This document shows positions 1-5,589 of a stretch of DNA of 7,781 nt, in pieces. Position 1 is the stretch's first letter. Every line of letters begins with the position of its first letter. The notes beneath the pieces are model-generated. The model did not search any database. It saw nothing but the letters and a program-made list of their open reading frames with translations, and was not told where the DNA came from. Source of the DNA: Deltaproteobacteria bacterium. Lineage in GTDB: Bacteria; Desulfobacterota; Deferrimicrobia; Deferrimicrobiales; Deferrimicrobiaceae. The translations under genes and the position numbers were made by a program. The stretch is from positions 1-7,781 of the forward strand of contig JAJZRM010000124.1 in assembly GCA_021802685.1 (NCBI GenBank), written 5' to 3'.

Positions 1-20
1 GCAGGGGCTTCCACCCCTGC
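1..20 (+). terminator. Terminator-like hairpin at the left edge
   Basis: A perfect 7-bp stem is visible: GCAGGGG (1-7) pairs with CCCCTGC (14-20) around the 6-nt loop CTTCCA. The stretch after it (21-35) is A/T-rich but has no unbroken T run, so this would be a weak intrinsic terminator. It most likely ends a gene to the left of the window. It lies 32 nt before the transpeptidase gene, so the two are probably transcribed separately. A role as a leader hairpin of that gene cannot be excluded. Confidence 0.4.
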
Positions 21-52
21 CATTTCATTATCTATCATGCGAGTATGTTCCG

Positions 53-1018
53 ATGATTCTGCTCAGGTTCTGTATCTTCCTCATGATGGCGCCGATGCTC
101 ATCTCCGGCTGCAGTCACGTAAACGACGGGCGGCAGATCAAAACGACCTTCGCGGAGGCGAACGACCTGTTCCATCAAGGAAGCTACGCGGCCTCTCTGG
201 GCAAGTATTCGGAAATCATCGAAAAGTATCCCGCGACGGCAGACAGGGCGTTGTTCGAGATGGGCATCGTTTACGCCCATCCGAAGAATGGGCAGAAAGA
301 TTATCGGAAATCGCTGGAATGTTTTCAGAGACTCATCCGGGATTACCCGGGGAGCGAGTACCGGCAGAACAGCGAGATGATGATATTCAATATCCGGAAT
401 GTCGTTCTCAAGGATCAGACGATAGCCGCCAAGCAGACTCAGATCGAAACTCTCCGGCACGAGGTCCAGGGAAAGGAGAACGAGATCGTCACGCTGCAAA
501 AAAAGACCGAAGCGCTCGGGAAAAATATCAAGGCGCTCGAACAGAAGATTGTAGCGCTCGACCAAAAGTATATCGACTATGCGCTGCGGAAGGGACCGGT
601 AGACAGGATCCTGATAGAAAAAAGTAAACGCCGGTTGATGTTGATCTCACAGGGTGAAGTGCTCAAATCCTACAAAATCGCCCTGGGGGGGAACCCGATC
701 GGGCCGAAGGAACGGCAAGGCGATAACAAGACCCCCGAGGGGACCTATGTCATCGATGCAAGAAACAGGGACAGCCGGTTTCACCTCTCCCTGCATATTT
801 CCTATCCGAACGAGGGAGACAAAAAACACGCAAAAGAGCTCGGTGTTTCTCCGGGCGGAGACATCATGATCCACGGCATCAAGAATGGTTTCTCGTGGGT
901 AGGAAACGCTCACTCGGGGGTCGACTGGACGAAAGGGTGCATCGCCGTAACGGACGAAGAAATAGAAGAGATCGGCAGGCTGACGCCGAATGGGACGGTT
1001 GTGGAGATACGGCCGTAG
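53..1018 (+). CDS. Lipoprotein L,D-transpeptidase (YkuD) with TPR-like and coiled-coil N-terminal part
   Basis: The 321-residue product is a predicted periplasmic, lipid-anchored L,D-transpeptidase. Family members form or remodel peptidoglycan cross-links, or attach proteins to peptidoglycan, through an active-site cysteine. Residues 1-19 form a lipoprotein signal peptide with a single Arg (R5), a hydrophobic core and the lipobox ISGC, giving lipidated Cys20. Ser follows at +2, which in proteobacteria favours the outer membrane. Residues about 30-118 hold two TPR-like helical hairpins similar to BamD/YbgF repeats, with YSEIIEKYP and FQRLIRDYPGS as their ends. Residues about 119-175 are charged, heptad-like coiled coil. 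The YkuD domain covers about 184-320, with His274-Gly275 and catalytic Cys296 in TKGCIAV. The position that is often Ser in the SxGC signature is Thr here. The start at 53 gives a complete signal peptide, but its ribosome binding site is poor. A TATCAT box at 33-38 is a possible -10 without a convincing -35. Codon use is visibly less GC-rich than in topA and recQ. Cross-linking versus protein-anchoring activity cannot be told from sequence. Confidence 0.9.
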   Translation: MILLRFCIFLMMAPMLISGCSHVNDGRQIKTTFAEANDLFHQGSYAASLGKYSEIIEKYPATADRALFEMGIVYAHPKNGQKDYRKSLECFQRLIRDYPGSEYRQNSEMMIFNIRNVVLKDQTIAAKQTQIETLRHEVQGKENEIVTLQKKTEALGKNIKALEQKIVALDQKYIDYALRKGPVDRILIEKSKRRLMLISQGEVLKSYKIALGGNPIGPKERQGDNKTPEGTYVIDARNRDSRFHLSLHISYPNEGDKKHAKELGVSPGGDIMIHGIKNGFSWVGNAHSGVDWTKGCIAVTDEEIEEIGRLTPNGTVVEIRP

Positions 1019-1036
1019 AGCCAGGCGTGCCGGGAA

Positions 1037-1765
1037 TCACGCCATCAGCGAATCGGCAAGCGCGCGCAACAGCGTCCCCCCATCTCCATGCCATGCACTC
1101 CCGTGCATGCACGCAAGCGTCGTAGGGCTTGCCGAGGCCAACCTCTCGAGCATGACGCGTGCGTACTTGGTCTGCGAGAAGTAATCCATCTTGTGGCGGA
1201 AGGCCTCACTCGGTCCGAGAATATCGGACTCCGTGATCGGCGGGTTTTTCGATCCGCCCTGTGTGAACAGGTCGCCGCACAGCAGCGTGGCGGTCCGCTC
1301 TTCGATCATCAGGCCGCAATCCCAGGCGTGGGGCAGATGGGGCGTGTCGAACCAACGCATGGAGTGCTTGCCGAGGCCGAGCACCTCCCCATCGGCGAGT
1401 GCTCTCGGCGGCCGGTCGGCCATGTCTTCGATCGACACCATGGCCGCAACCTTGCCGCACACCGGCACGGAATGCGGCGCCGCCGCCATCCATTCGTTGA
1501 GTGCCCCGGCCTCGTCGCCTTCCGTATGGGAGAGCGTGACGTAGCGAAGCTTCTCGACCGGCAGGATCGTCGCCACCGCTTCGCGAACCAGCGGAAACAT
1601 CTTCCTCAGGCCGGCATGGAAGAGCAAGGGCTCATCATCCACGATGAGGTATTGGTTGAAGGAGAACCCACCCGCACCCGGCACCTTGACCGGCGTGTTG
1701 ATGCGATAAATTCCATCTGCGACCTCATGCACGTTTGTCCCGGACTGGCTATTCGTGATTGTCAT
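1037..1765 (-). CDS. Stand-alone flavodiiron-type (ODP) metallo-beta-lactamase-fold protein
   Basis: The 242-residue protein has the metallo-beta-lactamase fold of the flavodiiron (oxygen/NO reductase) type. The full ligand set of that subgroup is present: His80, Glu82 and Asp84 in SHTEGDEAG, His146 in LPHAWD, Asp165 in CGDLF and His221 in CMHGS. This is the HxExD pattern of flavodiiron proteins rather than HxHxDH of hydrolases, so a di-iron site is likely (inference). The C-terminal flavodoxin domain of true flavodiiron proteins is absent, so a separate electron donor would be needed, or the protein acts as a sensor or in another reaction. I chose ATG at 1765 over GTG at 1768 because AAGGAG (1772-1777) lies 6 nt from the ATG but only 3 nt from the GTG. 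It has a 220-nt upstream gap and probably its own promoter, although I find no convincing -35/-10 pair. Its stop is 18 nt from that of the convergent transpeptidase gene, with no clear terminator between them. No signal peptide is seen, so it is probably cytoplasmic. Confidence 0.88.
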   Translation of the reverse strand: MTITNSQSGTNVHEVADGIYRINTPVKVPGAGGFSFNQYLIVDDEPLLFHAGLRKMFPLVREAVATILPVEKLRYVTLSHTEGDEAGALNEWMAAAPHSVPVCGKVAAMVSIEDMADRPPRALADGEVLGLGKHSMRWFDTPHLPHAWDCGLMIEERTATLLCGDLFTQGGSKNPPITESDILGPSEAFRHKMDYFSQTKYARVMLERLASASPTTLACMHGSAWHGDGGTLLRALADSLMA

Positions 1766-1771
1766 CACCGG

Positions 1772-1777
1772 CTCCTT
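1772..1777 (-). promoter_or_regulatory. Ribosome binding site that decides the metallo-beta-lactamase start
   Basis: AAGGAG on the minus strand, 6 nt before ATG (1765) and only 3 nt before the in-frame GTG (1768). The spacing favours the ATG. Confidence 0.7.
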
Positions 1778-1799
1778 CCCATCGATGGCGTTCCCATCG
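1776..1799 (-). repeat. 9-bp direct repeat and small hairpin in the leader of the metallo-beta-lactamase gene
   Basis: On the plus strand TTCCCATCG occurs at 1776-1784 and again at 1791-1799, with a period of 15 bp. The same stretch contains CGATGG (1783-1788) facing CCATCG (1794-1799) across a 5-nt loop, a 6-bp stem. It also contains the 10-bp palindrome CCATCGATGG (1779-1788). In the transcript the hairpin lies directly before the Shine-Dalgarno sequence. It could be an operator or an element affecting translation, or it could be chance; the sequence alone does not decide. Confidence 0.35.
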
Positions 1800-1985
1800 C
1801 TGTCCCATTAGAAAGGGGGTACCCGCGCTCATTTGGAATCGGCCTGCTCCGAGAATACCGTATAGATGATGGAATGTTACTGCTCGCTTCAGGCAGTTGC
1901 CCCCCTATACGAACCCTTCCTCCAGCAGATGAATCTCCAGGAGGTCGCGTTCGGGAATTTACATTCAACGAGGCATGTTCCGCAA

Positions 1986-2531
1986 TTACAGAACGGACCT
2001 TACGTGGGATTCCTGCAAGGCATTTTCAATGGCGCCTGGGCGAGCTTGCCTCACCCGGAGGATGGCCGTTTTCGGCTCTGCTCCCAATTCCACGAGCAGC
2101 CTCGCGGCGATCGTCCCGCTGCGCCCGAGCCCGCCCTTGCAGTGGATGAGGACTTTCCTCCCATTCACCAGGTCGTCCCGGATCGCCTTGCCGGCGTCCA
2201 CCCACTTCTCTTCGAACTGCCGGTCGGGAACGTCCGTGTCCTCGATCGGAAGATGGAAGTAGCGGATGCCCGTCCCGGGATTCTCCACCACCCTTTCCAT
2301 GTCGCCGACTCCTAAGCGCACCATCTCGTCCATGGTCAACAGATTCACCCACGCCGCGGCGCCCCAGGAACGGATGACTTTCAGGTCCTCTCTTATATCC
2401 CGTTCCCACGGGCCGGACAGCGAATCCTTCTGGATTTTCCCTGGACAGAAGGTGATGCCGATGATTCCGCCGATCCCGTCAATCGATACTTCATCTATCT
2501 TCAAGGGATCGGAATGGCTTGTACGGGTCAA
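1986..2531 (-). CDS. CDKN3-like dual-specificity/tyrosine protein phosphatase
   Basis: The 181-residue protein is a cysteine phosphatase of the protein tyrosine phosphatase superfamily, resembling CDKN3/KAP-like enzymes. The P-loop HCKGGLGRSG gives catalytic Cys131 and phosphate-binding Arg137. The preceding segment FHLPIEDTDVPD (about 92-103) fits the general-acid loop, with Asp98 the likeliest acid by analogy to CDKN3. The region after the P-loop, RVRQARPGAIEN, is also typical of the family. Substrate is unknown: phosphoprotein, phosphosugar or another phosphate ester are all possible. I chose the TTG start at 2531 because a strong AGGAGG lies 8 nt upstream. The reading frame stays open to ATG at 2762, but that upstream part is low-complexity, Arg-rich and overlaps the preceding gene, so it is a shadow. 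The TTG overlaps the TGA stop of the upstream gene by two bases, pointing to translational coupling. There is no signal peptide, so it is cytoplasmic. No clear terminator follows the stop. Confidence 0.88.
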   Translation of the reverse strand: MTRTSHSDPLKIDEVSIDGIGGIIGITFCPGKIQKDSLSGPWERDIREDLKVIRSWGAAAWVNLLTMDEMVRLGVGDMERVVENPGTGIRYFHLPIEDTDVPDRQFEEKWVDAGKAIRDDLVNGRKVLIHCKGGLGRSGTIAARLLVELGAEPKTAILRVRQARPGAIENALQESHVRSVL

Positions 2532-2827
2532 TTTACGAACCTCCTGTGAAACCAGGTGAATGCCTCGTCCGCACACCGCGCGGCCTTGCCGGGCACGACT
2601 TCCACGCCGAAATGGTCCCGGACCTGGCGCTCGAGGTATTGCGTTATCTCTTCGGTCGTCTTTCCGGACCGGAGCAAGGACATCAGCGGCTCGACAACGC
2701 AATCGTATTCGTTCTTCGGCCAGTCGATTTCCCGGAAACCGAAAACACCAATCGGGTCCCAACGATTGACGATGTCACGAAGCACTGCGTGCCGATCCTT
2801 CAAAACATTCTCTCTCGTTCGACACAT
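2528..2827 (-). CDS. Small hypothetical protein with WDP...EYD motif, possibly DUF1871/YugE-like
   Basis: The 99-residue protein has no assignable function. Visible marks are NRWDPIGV (21-28), then NEYD (39-42), then an amphipathic helical stretch with LLRSGKTTEEITQYL (51-65). A short WDP motif, an acidic EYD and a helical tail recall the DUF1871 (YugE) type of small cytoplasmic protein; this is from memory and weak. It is soluble, with no signal or membrane segment. The start is uncertain. ATG at 2827 has only a G-run one base upstream, which is too close for a normal ribosome binding site. TTG at 2803 (codon 9) has GAGAG a better distance upstream and would give 91 residues. The gene is coding rather than a shadow because it ends exactly at the start of the phosphatase gene and contains that gene's Shine-Dalgarno. 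The tight coupling suggests that it works with the phosphatase, perhaps as partner or regulator (inference). Confidence 0.75.
   Translation of the reverse strand: MCRTRENVLKDRHAVLRDIVNRWDPIGVFGFREIDWPKNEYDCVVEPLMSLLRSGKTTEEITQYLERQVRDHFGVEVVPGKAARCADEAFTWFHRRFVN
2540..2545 (-). promoter_or_regulatory. Shine-Dalgarno sequence supporting the phosphatase TTG start
   Basis: AGGAGG on the minus strand, 8 nt before TTG at 2531 and inside the last codons of the upstream gene. It is the best ribosome binding site in the region and decides the rare start codon. Confidence 0.8.
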
Positions 2828-2831
2828 ACCC

Positions 2832-2869
2832 CCCCTGCTTGCGATATTGCCGGCAGCATATTGCAGGGG
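2832..2869 (-). repeat. Imperfect inverted repeat in front of the small WDP gene
   Basis: On the plus strand CCCCTGC (2832-2838) pairs with GCAGGGG (2863-2869). Inside lies a second, bulged pairing of ATATTGC with GCATAT around CGGCA, so the whole segment can fold as one interrupted hairpin. In the minus-strand transcript the 3' arm is part of the G-run immediately before the ATG at 2827. No T run follows, so it is not a standard terminator. It may affect readthrough from topA or access to the start of the small gene. Confidence 0.45.
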
Positions 2870-2888
2870 CGCGACAGTTGGTGTCGCG
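2870..2888 (-). repeat. Perfect 7-bp hairpin after topA
   Basis: CGCGACA (2870-2876) pairs with TGTCGCG (2882-2888) around a 5-nt loop, beginning 20 nt past the topA stop. It lacks a following T run in the direction of transcription. It could stabilise the 3' end of the recQ-topA message or pause polymerase, but intrinsic termination is not supported. Confidence 0.45.
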
Positions 2889-2908
2889 ACGTTGCCATGG
2901 AAGGCAGT

Positions 2909-5581
2909 TCACGTTTTCTTTTTGGTCCAGCGGCGGGGTCTTTTTACGGGCCCCTTCTCCGCCTTCTCGGCCAGCCAGCTCAAGGCGTTTTCGAGCGTGA
3001 CTGATTCGATCGAAGCGCCTTTCGGCACCGTGGCATTGATCGTTCCATCGGTAACGTAGGGCCCAAATCTCCCGTCGAACAGGCGGACAGCCGCGCCTTC
3101 CGGGTTCGTCCCGATTTCCTTGAGCGGGGCCGCCTTTTTCGCGCCGAACGCGCGCTTCCGCCCGCGTTTCGGCTGCCGCAGCAGCTCCACGGCCTCGTCG
3201 AGGGCGATCGTGAACACCTGCTCCTCGGTTCCAAGCGAACGGAATTCGTTTCCGTGCTTCACGTACGGTCCGAAGCGGCCGAAATTCGCCTCGACCGGAT
3301 TTCCGTCGTCGGGGTGGATACCGATCTCCCGGGGCAGCGACAGAAGCTGCAGGGCGATTTCCAACGTGACGGTTTCGATCGTTTCGCCTTTCGGCAGGGA
3401 AGCCCTCTTTGGCTTCGGCGGCTTCGCACCCTTCTTCCCTTTCTCCACCTTCTCCGGCGTCTCGCCCAGCTGGACGTAGGGGCCGAACCTCCCGGTCATC
3501 GCGTACACCGTCAGGCCCGTCTTCGGATCGACGCCGAGGATTCGCGGGCCGGCGCTCTTCGCCGTCAACAGCCCGAAAGCATCCTCCACCCCGAAGCTGT
3601 CCGGCAGGATATCGGCCGGCAGCGACGCGGTGTTCCCCTCCCCGCCGTCTCCCCGCTGGACATATGCCCCGAAACGGCCGATCTTGACGACGATCCGTTC
3701 CCCCGTTTCCGGATCCTCGCCGATCGTGTACGACGGATAGTCGCCCTTGCGCTCTTTCCCCCTCTCGACCAGGCTTTCCAGCCCGGGCCAGTCCTTCCCG
3801 TCCCCGGAATAGAACTCCCGCAGGAACGCGAGGCGCTGCATCTCCCCGTTGGAAATGAGGTCGAGGTCCTCCTCGATGACTCCCGTGAAGTCCAGCTCCA
3901 CCAGCTTCCGGAAATGCTCTTTCAGGAACAGGGTCAGGACGAGCGCGGTATACGTCGGGACAAGCGCTTTCCCCTGGCGCCAGACGTACTTCCGCTCCAG
4001 GATGGTCTTGATGATCGACGCGTAGGTGGACGGCCGCCCGATGCCGTCATCTTCCAGCCGCTTGACGAGCGACGCGTCGGTGTACCGGGGCGGGGGGGTC
4101 GTCTCGTGCGATTTCGACGAAAGCTCCAGCAGCGACAAGGGGGCTTCGCCGCCCGGCAGCGACACGCGGTCTCCCTTCCTGCAGGCGGGAAGCAGCGTCT
4201 CCCGCTCCCCAAGTTCGGCCGCGGGGTCGTCGCTCCCCTCGACGTAGGCGCGAAGGAACCCCGGGAACAGGATGACCTTTCCCGATGCGGTGAAAACGCA
4301 AGGGACGCCATCCTCCCCGGCCGCCGTGATCTCGACGGCAGTGCGCAGCATCCGCGCATCGGACATCTGGGACGCCACCGCCCGCTTCCAAACCAGTTCG
4401 TACAGCCTGGCTTCGTCCCCGCCGATGCGATTCCCGGCCTTTTCCGGGGTCAGGGAGAAATCCGTCGGACGGATCGCTTCGTGCGCCTCCTGCGCGTTCT
4501 TGACTTTGGTCTGATACTGTCGCGGGCCGCCGTAATATTCCTGCCCGTACATCCCCCGGATCGCGCCGCCCGATTCCCTAAGCGCCTTGTCCGACAGGTT
4601 CGTCGAGTCGGTCCGGTGGTATGTGATCAGTCCGGAATCGAACAGTTTCTGCGCCGACGACATCGCCCGGTCGGCGGAGAACCCGAGCTTGCGGTTGGCC
4701 TCCTGCTGCAACGTGGAGGTGGTGAACGGCGGAGCCGGGCGCTGCGCGACCGGTTTCTCCTCGATCCCCGTGACCTCCCAGGGAAGCGAGCCGCGCAACG
4801 TGTCCACGAGCGCAGCCGCGCTTTCCCCCGTGAGCAGCAGCGCATCCTCGCCGATCGGCTTTCCCGTGGCCGGATCGAAGTCCTTTCCGTTCGCGAGCCG
4901 TTTCCCCCCGATTCGGGCAAGGGCGGCGGTGAACTCCCTCCCTTCCCCGCTCAACCTCGCCTCCAGGTCCCAGAAACCCGCTTTCCTGAAGGCCTTCCGC
5001 TCTTCCTCCCGCTCGGCGACCAGCCGGACGGCGACGCTCTGCACGCGGCCCGCGCTGAGTTTCGGCGCGATCCATTTCCACAGGACGGGCGACACCTTGT
5101 ATCCGACGAGGCGGTCCAGGATCCGGCGGCTCTCCTGGGCATCCACCAGGTTGCGGTCGATGTCGCGGGAATGCCCGATCGCGTCAAGGACGGCCTCCTC
5201 CGTGATCTCGTGGAACACGATACGGCGGACCGGCACCTTCGGTTTCAACAGCTCGAGGAGGTGCCAGCTGATGGACTCGCCCTCCCGGTCCGGGTCGGTC
5301 GCAAGGAGGACTTCCGACGCGTCTTTCAGGGCCGCCTTCATGTCGCGGACGGCGCCCTTGCGGTCCGGCGAGACGACGTAATACGGACGGAAATCGTTTT
5401 CGACGTCCACCGCCATCGAGCCCCACTCCTTGTCCTTGATCTCTTTCGGGACCTCGCTCGCGTTGTTCGGAAGGTCGCGCACGTGGCCGATGCTGGCCAG
5501 GACGCGGAACTTGTTCCCCAGGAAACCGGAAAGGGTCCGGGCTTTGGCGGGGGATTCGACGATGAGCAGCGGTGTGGGCAT
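2909..5581 (-). CDS. topA: DNA topoisomerase I (type IA) with four C-terminal Topo_C repeats
   Basis: The 890-residue enzyme relaxes negatively supercoiled DNA by cutting one strand through a 5'-phosphotyrosine. The N-terminal Toprim domain has IVESPAKA (Glu9, Lys13) and the acidic triad in ATDPDREGE (Asp96, Asp98, Glu100). The type IA core contains SAGRVQS (176-182) and the catalytic segment LITYHRTDST, with Tyr321. The residue after the Tyr is His322, where Met is usual (YMRTDS). DDGIGRPSTYASI (511-523) is another family landmark. The C-terminus has no CxxC pairs, so the zinc fingers of E. coli TopA are missing. Instead there are four GRFGxYV repeats at about 635, 697, 768 and 837, followed by a Lys/Arg-rich tail ending TKKKT, as in zinc-free TopA such as the actinobacterial enzyme. 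The start ATG lies 8 nt after the recQ stop, with AGGA close upstream. In many bacteria topA follows dprA; here it follows recQ. Third-position G/C is very high, producing long empty frames on the opposite strand. Confidence 0.97.
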   Translation of the reverse strand: MPTPLLIVESPAKARTLSGFLGNKFRVLASIGHVRDLPNNASEVPKEIKDKEWGSMAVDVENDFRPYYVVSPDRKGAVRDMKAALKDASEVLLATDPDREGESISWHLLELLKPKVPVRRIVFHEITEEAVLDAIGHSRDIDRNLVDAQESRRILDRLVGYKVSPVLWKWIAPKLSAGRVQSVAVRLVAEREEERKAFRKAGFWDLEARLSGEGREFTAALARIGGKRLANGKDFDPATGKPIGEDALLLTGESAAALVDTLRGSLPWEVTGIEEKPVAQRPAPPFTTSTLQQEANRKLGFSADRAMSSAQKLFDSGLITYHRTDSTNLSDKALRESGGAIRGMYGQEYYGGPRQYQTKVKNAQEAHEAIRPTDFSLTPEKAGNRIGGDEARLYELVWKRAVASQMSDARMLRTAVEITAAGEDGVPCVFTASGKVILFPGFLRAYVEGSDDPAAELGERETLLPACRKGDRVSLPGGEAPLSLLELSSKSHETTPPPRYTDASLVKRLEDDGIGRPSTYASIIKTILERKYVWRQGKALVPTYTALVLTLFLKEHFRKLVELDFTGVIEEDLDLISNGEMQRLAFLREFYSGDGKDWPGLESLVERGKERKGDYPSYTIGEDPETGERIVVKIGRFGAYVQRGDGGEGNTASLPADILPDSFGVEDAFGLLTAKSAGPRILGVDPKTGLTVYAMTGRFGPYVQLGETPEKVEKGKKGAKPPKPKRASLPKGETIETVTLEIALQLLSLPREIGIHPDDGNPVEANFGRFGPYVKHGNEFRSLGTEEQVFTIALDEAVELLRQPKRGRKRAFGAKKAAPLKEIGTNPEGAAVRLFDGRFGPYVTDGTINATVPKGASIESVTLENALSWLAEKAEKGPVKRPRRWTKKKT

Positions 5582-5589
5582 CTATCCTA

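Noticed and set aside
1766..1985. Possible small gene in the gap between the phosphatase and the metallo-beta-lactamase gene
   Set aside because: No open frame with a ribosome binding site and plausible protein was found. The gap is best read as leader and promoter space.
1088..2149. 353-codon open frame on the plus strand over the metallo-beta-lactamase gene and the following gap
   Set aside because: It covers two genuine minus-strand genes with clear catalytic motifs, and its own product is Arg/His-rich without motifs.
2532..2762. N-terminal extension of the phosphatase to ATG 2762
   Set aside because: It is Arg-rich and overlaps the upstream gene almost entirely, whereas TTG 2531 has an ideal AGGAGG at 8 nt.
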